This document shows positions 7,439 to 15,843 of a stretch of 64,000 nt of DNA, in pieces (the stretch's first letter is position 1; the number at the start of each line of letters is the position of its first letter). Location of the stretch: the NCBI GenBank assembly GCA_943370595.1, contig CALRRO020000007.1, forward strand, positions 186,001 to 250,000. The letters are read 5' to 3'. This DNA comes from Piscinibacter sp943370595 (GTDB lineage: Bacteria; Pseudomonadota; Gammaproteobacteria; Burkholderiales; Burkholderiaceae_C). The notes beneath the pieces are model-generated. The model was not told the DNA's origin, ran no database searches, and saw only the letters and a program-made list of their open reading frames with translations. The position numbers were made by a program, and so were the translations under genes.

Positions 7439-8666
7439 GGCCGGCACGATGCACGGCGCCGATTCGCGCTACGCGTGGATGCGGCTGGCCGCGACGCTGG
7501 GGCTGATGACCATCGGCTCGGCGGCGATGTACGTGATCGCCGTGGTGCTGCCGGCAGTGCAGGCCGAGTTCGGCGTCGCGCGTGCCGATGCCTCGCTGCC
7601 CTACACGCTGCTGATGGTCGGCTTCGGCCTCGGCGGTGTACTGATGGGCAAGCTGGCCGACCGCTTCGGCGTGATGGTGCCGGTGCTGATCGGCGCCGTC
7701 GGCCTCGCCAGCGGCTTCGCGCTCGCGGCGGCGAGCAGCAGCATCGTCGGCTTCGCCATCGTCTCCGGGCTGCTGCTCGGCCTGCTGGGCAGCTCAGCCA
7801 CCTTCGCGCCGCTGGTGGCCGACACGTCGCTGTGGTTCGTGCGCCGGCGCGGCATCGCGGTGGCGATCTGCGCCAGCGGCAACTACCTGGCCGGCGCGAT
7901 CTGGCCGCCGATCGTGCAGCACCTGGTCGAGACCGGTGGCTGGCGCAGCGCCTACAACACGCTGGCGGTGATCAGCGCGGTGGCCGTGCCGCTGCTCGCG
8001 CTGGCGCTGAAGCCTCGGCCGCCGGCGGCAGTGGCCGGCCTGGCGCGCGGCGGCAGCGCGGCGCAGCCTTCCACGCGGCCGTTCGGCTTCTCAATGAACC
8101 AGGCGCAGCTGCTGCTGTGCATCGCCGGCGTGGCCTGCTGCGTGGCGATGGCGATGCCGCAGGTGCACATCGTCGCGTACTGCTCGGACCTCGGCTTCGG
8201 TGCCGCGCGGGGCGCGCAGATGCTGTCGCTGATGCTGGCCGCGGGCATCGTCAGCCGGCTGGTCTCGGGGATGATCTGCGACCGCATCGGCGGCCTGCGC
8301 ACGCTGCTGCTCGGCTCGGTGCTGCAGGGCACGGCGCTGCTGCTGTTCCTGCCCTTCGACGGGCTGGTGTCGCTGTACGTGGTGTCGGCGCTGTTCGGGC
8401 TGTTCCAGGGCGGCATCGTGCCGAGCTACGCGATCATCGTGCGCGAGTACTTCCCGCCGGCCGAGGCCGGCGCGCGCGTCGGCACGGTGCTGATGTGCAC
8501 GCTGTTCGGCATGGCGCTCGGCGGCTGGATGTCGGGCAAGGTGTTCGACCTGACCGGCTCGTACCAAGCCGCCTTCGTCAACGGCATCGGCTGGAACCTG
8601 CTCAACCTCGGCATCGTGCTGCTCCTCCTGTGGGGCGCGCGTCGGGGCAGGCTGGCGGCGGCATGA
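7431..8666 (+). CDS. MFS transporter
   Basis: A 411-residue inner-membrane carrier with 12 predicted hydrophobic segments, e.g. residues 17-37 (LAATLGLMTIGSAAMYVIAV), 50-70, 80-100, and the last pair ending LNLGIVLLLLWGARR. The loop GKLADRFGVMVPVLIG after helix 2 is the MFS A-motif; a second copy, SGMICDRIGGLRTLLLGS, lies between helices 8 and 9. It resembles the monocarboxylate or oxalate/formate group of MFS proteins. ATG 7431 overlaps the MocR stop; ATG 7449 is an alternative that still keeps all helices. Its stop overlaps the next gene (ATGA), making an operon with MocR and the epimerase. Confidence 0.88.
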   Translation: MPEAGTMHGADSRYAWMRLAATLGLMTIGSAAMYVIAVVLPAVQAEFGVARADASLPYTLLMVGFGLGGVLMGKLADRFGVMVPVLIGAVGLASGFALAAASSSIVGFAIVSGLLLGLLGSSATFAPLVADTSLWFVRRRGIAVAICASGNYLAGAIWPPIVQHLVETGGWRSAYNTLAVISAVAVPLLALALKPRPPAAVAGLARGGSAAQPSTRPFGFSMNQAQLLLCIAGVACCVAMAMPQVHIVAYCSDLGFGAARGAQMLSLMLAAGIVSRLVSGMICDRIGGLRTLLLGSVLQGTALLLFLPFDGLVSLYVVSALFGLFQGGIVPSYAIIVREYFPPAEAGARVGTVLMCTLFGMALGGWMSGKVFDLTGSYQAAFVNGIGWNLLNLGIVLLLLWGARRGRLAAA

Positions 8667-9643
8667 AGCTGCTGGTGCTGGGCGGCACGGTGTTCCTCGG
8701 CCGCCATGTGGTGGCACAGGCACTGGCCCGCGGCGACGAGGTGACGCTGCTGCACCGTGGGCGGCGTGGGGTCGGGCTGTTCCCGGCGGCGCGCACGCTG
8801 ATCGGCGACCGCGATGGCGATCTGTCGGCGCTAGCGGGTCACACGTTCGACGCGGTGATCGACTGCAGCGGCTACACCGCCGCGCAGCTCGAACGCAGCA
8901 CGGCGATGCTGGCGGCGGTGCCGCAGTACCTGTTCGTCTCCAGCATCTCGGTGGGCGCGGCCTTCCCGCCCGGCCAGCCTTACGACGAAGACCTGCCGCG
9001 CCTCGACGGCCATGAGGGCTACGGCCAGGCCAAGGCGCGCGCAGAGGACGCGCTGCTCGCTGCACGCCCCGGCCGCGCCACCCTCGTGCGGCCGGGCCTG
9101 ATCGTCGGCCCGCACGACCCGACCGGCCGCTTCACCCACTGGCCGCTGCGCGTCGCAGCCGGCGGCGAGGTGCTGGCGCCGGGGCGGCCCGACCGGCCGG
9201 TGCAGTTCATCGATGCAAGCGACCTGGCGGACTGGTGCCTGCGGCTGGTCTCTGCCGGCATCACGGGCACCTTCAACGCCATCGGCGACACGCTGCCGAT
9301 GAGCGAGTTGCTGGCTACCTGCCGCGAGGTCTCGGGCAGCGACGCACGCTTCACCTGGGTCGACGACCGCACGCTGATCGACGCGAAGGTCGAGCCGTGG
9401 AGCGAACTGCCGCTGTGGATTCCGGAAGACGACCCGGCCTTTGGCGGCATGCTGCTCGGCGCGAACGCCCGCGCGCGTGCGGCCGGTCTGCACCTGCGGC
9501 CACTCGCCGACACCGTGCGCGACACGCTGGCCTGGGCACGCACGCCCGAGGGCGAGGCGGCGCGCAGCCCGCATGCGATGAAGCCCGAGCGCGAGGCCGC
9601 GCTGCTCGCGGCGGCGCGCCAGGATGGCCACTCAGGGGATTGA
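8663..9643 (+). CDS. NAD-dependent epimerase/reductase family protein
   Basis: A 326-residue extended short-chain dehydrogenase-like protein. The N-terminus LLVLGGTVFLGRHVVAQAL is a GxxxxxG Rossmann motif of the nucleoside-diphosphate-sugar epimerase class. Next come VIDCSGYTAAQLERS and LFVSSISVGAAF, then GYGQAKARAEDAL where the usual YxxxK is GYGQAKA (Tyr and Lys are present), and the substrate region LVRPGLIVGPHDPTGRF. It therefore may be catalytic. The family acts on diverse sugars, isoflavones or reductive substrates; nothing here identifies the substrate. ATGA overlap with the MFS gene indicates a joint operon. Confidence 0.85.
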   Translation: MKLLVLGGTVFLGRHVVAQALARGDEVTLLHRGRRGVGLFPAARTLIGDRDGDLSALAGHTFDAVIDCSGYTAAQLERSTAMLAAVPQYLFVSSISVGAAFPPGQPYDEDLPRLDGHEGYGQAKARAEDALLAARPGRATLVRPGLIVGPHDPTGRFTHWPLRVAAGGEVLAPGRPDRPVQFIDASDLADWCLRLVSAGITGTFNAIGDTLPMSELLATCREVSGSDARFTWVDDRTLIDAKVEPWSELPLWIPEDDPAFGGMLLGANARARAAGLHLRPLADTVRDTLAWARTPEGEAARSPHAMKPEREAALLAAARQDGHSGD

Positions 9644-11725
9644 GACGGCCTCAGCCGGCGCAGTGGTCCCGGCCCTCAGCATCTGCTCGAACCTGGACTG
9701 CGGCACCGGCGTCGAAAACAGATAGCCCTGCTGCAACCAGCAGCCTCGAGCGAGCAGGAACTGCGATTGCTCCGCGGTTTCCACCCCTTCGGCGACCACC
9801 TGGAGGCCCAGCTCGCTGCCCAGGGTGATGACCGCAGCGGCAATGGCACTGTCGTGGCCCCCGCGCGCCACGTCGGTGACGAAGGCGCGGTCGATCTTGA
9901 GTTCGCTCATCGGCAGGCGCTTCAGGTGGCTCAGCGACGAGTAGCCGATGCCGAAGTCGTCGAGCGACAGCCCGAAGCCCCGCGCGCGCAGGCGGCCCAG
10001 CACGTCGCTGGCCGAGGCCACGTCGTGCATCAGCATGGTCTCGGTCAGCTCCAGCATCAGGCAGGCAGGCTCCAGGCCGTACTGCTGCATCAGTGCGTCG
10101 AGCTGATCCAGCAACCTGGCATCGGCGACGCTCGACGCAGGCAGGTTCACCGACAACGGCAGTGGGGGCAGTCCCTGGTCCGACCAGCGGCGCAGGCTGC
10201 TGCAGGCGGCGTGCAGGACCCAGTCGGTCAGCGGCACGATCAAGCCGCTCTCCTCGGCCAGCACGATGAACCGGCCTGGCGGCACCAGGCCGCGTTGCGG
10301 GTGCTGCCAGCGCACCAGCGCCTCGGCGCCGACGATCTCCCCGCTGCGTGCGTCCACCTTGGGTTGGTAGTCCAGGCACAACTGCCCGGCCTGGATGGCC
10401 TGGCGCAGTTCGTTCTCGAGCACCACCCGCTCGCGGGCGCGCGCATTGAGCGCCGCGTCGAAGAACATGTGCTGGGCCCCGCCGGCATTGCCGGCGGCCC
10501 GCGCCGCCTGTTCGGCACACCGTGTCAGGCCCACCAGGTCGGCGGCGTCACCGGGGAAGATCGCGATGCCGATGCTCGCCGACAGCATCAGCGGCTGAGC
10601 GTCGACGACGATGGGCTGCGCCACGGCCGCGATCAGGCGTTTCGCGACCATCGACGCGCGCTCCTGGTCATCGAGATCGGCGATGAGGATGGAGAACGCG
10701 TTGTCTCCCAGCCGCGCCACCACACCCAGCTCCTGTGCCGCGGGGCTGGCGGCGGCCAGGTCGCTGCTGCGGATGCACGAGCGCAGGCGCTGGGCGATGC
10801 CGGCCAGCACGGTGTCGCCCTGGCCACGGCCATAGACGTCGTTGACACCGCTGAAACGATCGATGACAGCATGCAGCACGACGCAGCCCACGCCGCTTCT
10901 GCGTGAGCGTTCGAGGGTCGGTGCCGCCAGTTCAGCGAACAGGCGGCGGTTGGGCAGCCCCGTGACCTCGTCGTAGTGCGCCAGCTGCAGCGCCCGCTGT
11001 TCGGCCGCCCGGCGCGAGTCGTCCAGTGCGGTGCGCGCGATGAACTCCTTGCGCAGCAGGAACTCGCGCCACCAGCCGATGCCGGCTGCCAGCGTGAAGA
11101 CCGTGAACACGTGGTACGACCAGTACGCCGCCTGGCTGGGCGCCAGCCCGGCGTGCAGCCACAGCGCGTACTCGAAGGCCGCCATGATGACCAGGCCCGC
11201 AGCCAGCGCGTGGCGGAACTGCACGCCCAGGATGACGAAGCAGTAGAACTCCAGGAAGGTGAAGTTGAGCACCCCGACCCAGGACTGCAGCCCGGCACCG
11301 CCCTCGGCGTCGATGCGCACCAGGATCACGAACAGGCAGATGGCCACCGTGACGATGAAGCTGGCCATCACGGCCTGCCAGAGCCTGCGCGCCTTGGGCA
11401 GCAGCGAGTAGGCCAGGCCGCCGAGCAGCACCGGCACGGCGACGGTCAGCCGCATCAGATTGGCTGGGCTGCCGACATGGGCGATGCGGTCGACGAGGTA
11501 GTCGCCGAGGACCAGCACGATGCCCAGCACCAGGCTGAATTGCGCATGGCGGAAGTAGAACGCGACATAGTGCCGGATGAAGCGCTGCTCGTAGCCCGCG
11601 TCGGCGAAACGCAGCAGCAGCCGCAGCGGCAGGGCCGAGGCGACACCGGCGTCGTGGACGCTGGAGGACTCTGCATCGGGAGCGCGCATCGGTGGCATCT
11701 GGGACTGTCCGGCGGGCGCGGGCAC
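9632..11725 (-). CDS. membrane-bound GGDEF-like/EAL cyclic-di-GMP protein
   Basis: A 697-residue protein. GTG 11725 is preceded by AAGGGG; ATG 11698 lacks a ribosome site. Residues about 45-215 hold six hydrophobic helices (e.g. FSLVLGIVLVLGDYLV, AVMASFIVTVAICLFVILV), a MASE-like sensor. A GGDEF-type domain follows (about 225-395) starting HYDEVTGLPNRRLF, but the active-site motif is RLGDNAF instead of GGDEF, so cyclase activity is doubtful. The EAL domain (about 410-680) looks active: EALVRW, ELTETMLMHD, DDFGIGYSSLSHLKRLP and LKIDRAFV. It probably hydrolyses cyclic-di-GMP, with the GGDEF-like part as a regulatory module. It converges on the epimerase gene with a 12-bp overlap. Confidence 0.9.
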   Translation of the reverse strand: MPAPAGQSQMPPMRAPDAESSSVHDAGVASALPLRLLLRFADAGYEQRFIRHYVAFYFRHAQFSLVLGIVLVLGDYLVDRIAHVGSPANLMRLTVAVPVLLGGLAYSLLPKARRLWQAVMASFIVTVAICLFVILVRIDAEGGAGLQSWVGVLNFTFLEFYCFVILGVQFRHALAAGLVIMAAFEYALWLHAGLAPSQAAYWSYHVFTVFTLAAGIGWWREFLLRKEFIARTALDDSRRAAEQRALQLAHYDEVTGLPNRRLFAELAAPTLERSRRSGVGCVVLHAVIDRFSGVNDVYGRGQGDTVLAGIAQRLRSCIRSSDLAAASPAAQELGVVARLGDNAFSILIADLDDQERASMVAKRLIAAVAQPIVVDAQPLMLSASIGIAIFPGDAADLVGLTRCAEQAARAAGNAGGAQHMFFDAALNARARERVVLENELRQAIQAGQLCLDYQPKVDARSGEIVGAEALVRWQHPQRGLVPPGRFIVLAEESGLIVPLTDWVLHAACSSLRRWSDQGLPPLPLSVNLPASSVADARLLDQLDALMQQYGLEPACLMLELTETMLMHDVASASDVLGRLRARGFGLSLDDFGIGYSSLSHLKRLPMSELKIDRAFVTDVARGGHDSAIAAAVITLGSELGLQVVAEGVETAEQSQFLLARGCWLQQGYLFSTPVPQSRFEQMLRAGTTAPAEAVSIP

Positions 11726-11874
11726 AGCGCCCCTTCAACTCCGACTCGTCTGCGGCGTATCGACCCGTCGGGCCGTGACTTGAGCAGTGCGGGGCGCAAA
11801 AGGGGCGTGGCGCGTCGAATCCGACACGCGGCAGAGGCCGTCGCCGAGCGGCGCGACCTGCGCGCGCCGGGGCA

Positions 11875-12936
11875 TCACCCGGAGCGTGCGAGCACGATCG
11901 CCAGCAGCACGGCGGCAGCCAGCCAGAGGGTCTCGACCACCAGCAGCAGCATCGGCCGCCAGCCGATGCGCAGCAACTGCGGCAGCGAGGTGCGCACACC
12001 CAGCGCGGCGATGGCCAGCAACAGGCACGCCCGCGAGGTCTCGCCGAGCAGGGGCTCGATGGCAGTCGGTACGAGATGAGCCGAGCGCAGCAGCACGAGA
12101 ACGGCGAACAGCCACAGGAACCAGGGCACGAGGGCGATCCAGCGGCGTGCGCCGAGGGATGCTGCCGGCGCCGCGTCGATGCGCGCCCGGAATGCGAAGG
12201 CCACTGCGGCCACGACCACCACGAGCATGGCCACCCGCAGCAGCTTCACGATGGTGGCCGCGTCCCCGGTGTTCGCGCCCATCAGGTAGCCCGCTGCGAC
12301 GACCTGCGCCACGTCGTGGATGGAGGCGCCGATGAAGACGCCGGCCTCCACGTCCGACAGGCCGAGCGAGCGCGCCAGCAGCGGGTAGAGCAGCATGGCC
12401 AGCGTGGACAGGGCCGTGACCATGGCGACCACCAGCACGGTGAAACGGTCCTGGCGGTCGCTGCGCGGCAGCACGGCGGCGATGGCCAGGGCCGCCGAGG
12501 CACCGCAGATCGCCGTGGCCCCGCCCGACAGCACGCCCTGCGCCGTGCCCATGCCGAGCCGCCGGGCCAGCCACATGCCGGCGACGATGGTGCTGGCCAC
12601 GCAGACGGCGACCGACGCCACCGTGGCCGTGCCGAGCGCGCCGATCTGGTCCAGCGTGATGCGCACGCCCAGCAGCGCCACGCCCAGGCGCAGCAGCGGG
12701 CCGCTGCACAGCGCCAGCCCGGCGCGGATGCGCGTGTCGTCATGGAGGAAGTGGAACGACACGCCGAACAGCAGCGCGTACGGAACGGGCGGGCCACCGT
12801 GCAGCCGGGCGATGAAACTCGCCGCCAGGGCGATCACGGCGCACAGCAGCAGGCCGGACCAGCGCGCCTGCAGCGCCATCACCGCGCGGCCGAAGACACC
12901 GGGCACCGGCGGGGGCACGGCGTCCTGCGAGGCCAT
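11875..12936 (-). CDS. YeiH/UPF0324-family putative sulfate exporter
   Basis: A 353-residue membrane protein with about 10 hydrophobic segments. Family marks are the VPYALLFGVSFHFLHDD region, RLGVALLGVRITLDQIGALG, the GGATAICGASAALAIAAVLP signature and a second inverted motif IGASIHDVAQVVAAGYLMG. UPF0324 proteins are called putative sulfate exporters because some members are found in sulfonate-degradation loci. Here it closes the minus-strand block of sulfonate-type transporter and AprAB-like genes, just 9 bp after the ferredoxin reductase gene, which supports export of sulfate or sulfite produced by that block. Transport itself is inferred. Confidence 0.85.
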   Translation of the reverse strand: MASQDAVPPPVPGVFGRAVMALQARWSGLLLCAVIALAASFIARLHGGPPVPYALLFGVSFHFLHDDTRIRAGLALCSGPLLRLGVALLGVRITLDQIGALGTATVASVAVCVASTIVAGMWLARRLGMGTAQGVLSGGATAICGASAALAIAAVLPRSDRQDRFTVLVVAMVTALSTLAMLLYPLLARSLGLSDVEAGVFIGASIHDVAQVVAAGYLMGANTGDAATIVKLLRVAMLVVVVAAVAFAFRARIDAAPAASLGARRWIALVPWFLWLFAVLVLLRSAHLVPTAIEPLLGETSRACLLLAIAALGVRTSLPQLLRIGWRPMLLLVVETLWLAAAVLLAIVLARSG

Positions 12937-12945
12937 CGCGGGCCG

Positions 12946-13722
12946 TCAGCGCTCGACGAACGCGCGCTCGATCACGTAGTCGCCCGGCTCGCCCTGGCTG
13001 GGGCTGATCGCGAAGCCGCGGGCATCGAGCAGCCGGCAGCAGTCGGCCAGCATGGCCGGGCTGCCGCAGATCATCGCCCGGTCGGTGGCCGGGTCGAGCC
13101 CGGGCAGGCCCAGGTCGTCGAACAGCTGGCCTGACTCGATTAGCTCGGTGAGCCGCCCGCGGTGGCGAAACGGCTCGCGCGTCACCGTCGGGTAGTAGTG
13201 CAGCTTGCCGCGCACCACGTCGCCGAGGAACTCGTGCTCGGGCAGTTCGCGCTCGATGTAGTCGGCGTAGGCGAGTTCGCTGACCTGCCGGACGCCGTGG
13301 ACCAGCACCACCTGCTCGAAGCGCTCGTAGGTGTGCGGGTCCTGGATGATGCTCATGAACGGCGCCAGGCCGGTGCCGGTGGCCAGCAGGAAGACCCGCT
13401 TGCCGGGCCGCAGGTCGTCGACGACCAGCGTGCCCACCGGCTTGCGGCCGACGATGACCTCGTCGCCCGGCTGCAGGTGCTGCAGCCGCGAGGTCAGCGG
13501 GCCGTCGGGCACCTTGATGCTGAAGAACTCGAGGTACTCGGCATGGTTGGCGCTCGCGATGCTGTAGGCGCGCATCAGCGGCCGCCCCTGCACCGGCAGG
13601 CCCAGCATCACGAAGTGCCCGTTGTGGAAACGCAGGCCGGGGTCGCGCGTGGTGCGGAAGGAGAACAGCGTGTCGTTCCAGTGGTGGACATGGAGCACGC
13701 GCTCGAGGCCGGTGTTGGACAT
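12946..13722 (-). CDS. fpr: ferredoxin-NADP reductase
   Basis: A 258-residue FAD enzyme that moves electrons between NADPH and ferredoxin. ATG 13722 gives MSNTGLERVLHVHHWNDTLF, the normal Fpr N-terminus; an upstream extension in frame runs into the DUF971 gene. FAD-binding motif RAYSIASANH, the EFFSIKVPDGPLTSRLQHLQ core, the NADP motif LLATGTGLAPFMSII, CGSPAML and the C-terminal YVIERAFVER typical of bacterial Fpr are all present. The block contains two ferredoxin genes, so this reductase is a likely electron donor or acceptor for them. It is also a common housekeeping gene in this group. Confidence 0.92.
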   Translation of the reverse strand: MSNTGLERVLHVHHWNDTLFSFRTTRDPGLRFHNGHFVMLGLPVQGRPLMRAYSIASANHAEYLEFFSIKVPDGPLTSRLQHLQPGDEVIVGRKPVGTLVVDDLRPGKRVFLLATGTGLAPFMSIIQDPHTYERFEQVVLVHGVRQVSELAYADYIERELPEHEFLGDVVRGKLHYYPTVTREPFRHRGRLTELIESGQLFDDLGLPGLDPATDRAMICGSPAMLADCCRLLDARGFAISPSQGEPGDYVIERAFVER

Positions 13723-13727
13723 GTCGT

Positions 13728-14012
13728 TCAGAGCTCGTGGAGGTAGGACCAGGGGTAGATGCCGCGCCCGTGGCCGTCGTCGAAGACCAGGTTCAGGCCG
13801 TGTTCGGCCACCGGCAGGATCTGCGCCAGCCGCACCGCCGCGGGTGCGTCGATGGCCTCGCCGTCGCGGCGCCGCCGCTCGCAGGCCGCACAGCGGCAAT
13901 TCGCGCGCAGCAGCGCATGCGGCAGGCGGCTGGTGCGGCCGCCGTGCCAGCGAATCTCCAGCACGCCGCTGGCCTGGTGGTCGACGAGAGATTCGGGGCG
14001 GGCTGAATTCAT
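13728..14012 (-). CDS. DUF971 (GBBH-like N-terminal) protein
   Basis: A 94-residue single-domain protein. LEIRWHGGRTSRLPHALLRA, the CRCAACERRR zinc or iron motif, and GHGRGIYPWSYLHEL match the DUF971 fold (the N-terminal domain of gamma-butyrobetaine hydroxylase). Stand-alone members often neighbour Fe-S or Mrp/ApbC proteins and may bind metal. It sits one base from the ABC ATPase gene (stop 14014) and 6 bp from fpr. A role in the electron-transfer set is possible but not shown. Confidence 0.85.
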   Translation of the reverse strand: MNSARPESLVDHQASGVLEIRWHGGRTSRLPHALLRANCRCAACERRRRDGEAIDAPAAVRLAQILPVAEHGLNLVFDDGHGRGIYPWSYLHEL

Positions 14013-14013
14013 G

Positions 14014-14850
14014 TCAGACGATCTCGCGCACGCCGTTCTCGCCGACGTCGACCGCGAAGCCCTCGAGCCCGCTCTCGGCGAGCTCGTCGCCCATCGCGGC
14101 GATGCTCTCCTCGCGGATCAGGTTGCGCAGCTTGTGCAGCACCTGTGTGAACGCGACCGAGGACATCATCTCGGCGGTGCGCGGCCGCGGCAGCGGAATC
14201 TCGATCTCGGCCTTGATGCGCCCGGGCCGGGCCGTCATCACGTAGACGCGGTCGGACAGGAAGATCGCCTCCTCGATGTCGTGCGTGATGAACATCACCG
14301 ACAGCTTCATGCGCTGCCACATGTTGGTCAGGATCTGCTGCATCACCACGCGGGTCTGCGCGTCGAGCGCGCCGAACGGCTCGTCCATCAGCATCACCTG
14401 CGGGCTGGTGGCCAGCGCACGCACGATGCCCACGCGCTGCTTCATGCCGCCGGAGAGCTGGTCGGGATAGTGGTTCTCGAACTGCAGCAGCCCGGCCAGG
14501 CCGAGCAGCGTGCGGGCGGCACGCTCGCGCTCCATGGCGCCAGCGCCCTGCATCTTCAGGCCGAACTCGACGTTCCTGCGCACCGTCATCCAGGGGAACA
14601 GCGAGTACTGCTGGAAGACCACGCCGCGGTCGCTGCCCGGCGCGGTGATCGGTCGGCCGTCGAGCAGCGCCTGCCCGCTGCTGGCCGGGGTGAAGCCGGC
14701 CACCACGTTCAGCAGCGTGCTCTTGCCGCAGCCCGAGGGGCCGATGATGGAGACGAACTCGCCGGGCTGCACGTGCAGCGAGACGCCGTCCATCGCCTGC
14801 ACGCTGCCGAAGGCGACACCCAGGTCGCGGACCTCGATGTGGCCGTTCAT
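14014..14850 (-). CDS. ABC transporter ATP-binding protein (nitrate/sulfonate/taurine type)
   Basis: A 278-residue ATPase. Walker A is GPSGCGKST, the Q-loop GVVFQQYSLFPW, the signature LSGGMKQRVGIVRAL, Walker B VMLMDEPFGALD and the switch His in FITHDIEEAIF. The FPWMTVRRNVEFGL stretch and RPGRIKAEIEIPLPRPR end are typical of the SsuB/TauB/NrtD group. It has a C-terminal tail after residue 250 that is slightly longer than in SsuB. ATG overlaps the permease stop by four bases, so it is in operon with the permease and binding protein. It energises import of a sulfonate, nitrate-like or similar solute. Confidence 0.9.
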   Translation of the reverse strand: MNGHIEVRDLGVAFGSVQAMDGVSLHVQPGEFVSIIGPSGCGKSTLLNVVAGFTPASSGQALLDGRPITAPGSDRGVVFQQYSLFPWMTVRRNVEFGLKMQGAGAMERERAARTLLGLAGLLQFENHYPDQLSGGMKQRVGIVRALATSPQVMLMDEPFGALDAQTRVVMQQILTNMWQRMKLSVMFITHDIEEAIFLSDRVYVMTARPGRIKAEIEIPLPRPRTAEMMSSVAFTQVLHKLRNLIREESIAAMGDELAESGLEGFAVDVGENGVREIV

Positions 14851-15821
14851 GTGCGGCCTCCCAGCCGGGTGAATTCCTGCCAGGGCAGCATCAGGCGCCC
14901 GGCCAGACGGATCAGCCAGCTGCACGCCAGGCCCAGCACGCCGATCGTGATCATGCCCAGCACGATGTCGGCATAGGCGATCAGCGAGTACGACTCCCAG
15001 GTGAAGTAGCCGATGCCGAACTGGCCGGAGATCATCTCGGCCGCGATCAGCGACACCCAGGCCACGCCCATGCCCACGGCCAGCCCGGTGAAGATCTGCG
15101 GGGCGGCGCCGGGCAGCACCACGTGCCACATCAGCTGCGGCTCGCGGGCGCCCAGGCACTGACCGGCGCGCAGCAGCACGGCGTCGACCGACTGCACGCC
15201 GCTGACGGTGTTCAGCAGGATCGGGAAGAACGCGCCGATGAAGGTGATGAAGACGATCGACACCTCGTTGTCCGGCCACAGCATGATCGAGATCGGCACC
15301 CAGGCGATCGCCGGGATCGGCCGCAGCGCCTCGAATGCCGGGAACAGCAGCTGCCGCGTCAGCCGGTAGCGCCCCACCAGCAGGCCGAGCGCCACACCCA
15401 GCAGCGTGGCCACGGCGAAGCCGAGGGCGATGCGACGCAGGCTGATGCCGACGTTGGTGATGAACTTCTGCGACTCGAAGGCCGTCTTCAACTGCGCGAA
15501 CACCTCCAGCGGCGTGGGCAGGTTGGTGAAGCGGATGTAGAAGTCCCAGCGGTAGGTGGTGGCGAGGTGCCAGAACAGCAGCACGCTGCCGAGCGACAGC
15601 GCCCCGAGCGCGAGCGCGAGCGCCTGGCTGCGCAGGCCCGCCAGCCCGCGCCGGGCCAGCGTGGCCGCAGCGGGCGGGCGCGGCGGGGCGGGCGGCCGGG
15701 CGGCCGCGCGGCCGACAGCCGCCGACGTCACCAGGCTGACGGCCGGGCCGCCGGCCGCATCGGCGGCGTCCGCGGGGGGCGACTCGTCCAGCGGCAGCGC
15801 GCGCAAGGGAGCAGTGGCCAT
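14847..15821 (-). CDS. ABC transporter permease (SsuC/TauC type)
   Basis: A 324-residue inner-membrane permease. ATG 15821 is preceded by GGGAGA; the open frame extends upstream but only into the binding-protein gene. An unusual Pro/Ala-rich N-terminal tail of about 75 residues (residues 3-75) precedes the first helix near residue 80 (ALALGALSLGSVLLFWHLAT). Five or six helices follow, and the ABC-contact loop RAGQCLGAREPQLMWHVVLP is clear. SWLIRLAGRLMLPWQEF at the end is typical of the SsuC/TauC group. The cytoplasmic tail seems longer than usual for that family. Confidence 0.88.
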   Translation of the reverse strand: MATAPLRALPLDESPPADAADAAGGPAVSLVTSAAVGRAAARPPAPPRPPAAATLARRGLAGLRSQALALALGALSLGSVLLFWHLATTYRWDFYIRFTNLPTPLEVFAQLKTAFESQKFITNVGISLRRIALGFAVATLLGVALGLLVGRYRLTRQLLFPAFEALRPIPAIAWVPISIMLWPDNEVSIVFITFIGAFFPILLNTVSGVQSVDAVLLRAGQCLGAREPQLMWHVVLPGAAPQIFTGLAVGMGVAWVSLIAAEMISGQFGIGYFTWESYSLIAYADIVLGMITIGVLGLACSWLIRLAGRLMLPWQEFTRLGGRT

Positions 15822-15843
15822 GGCAGGTCTCCCGGTGTGCCGT

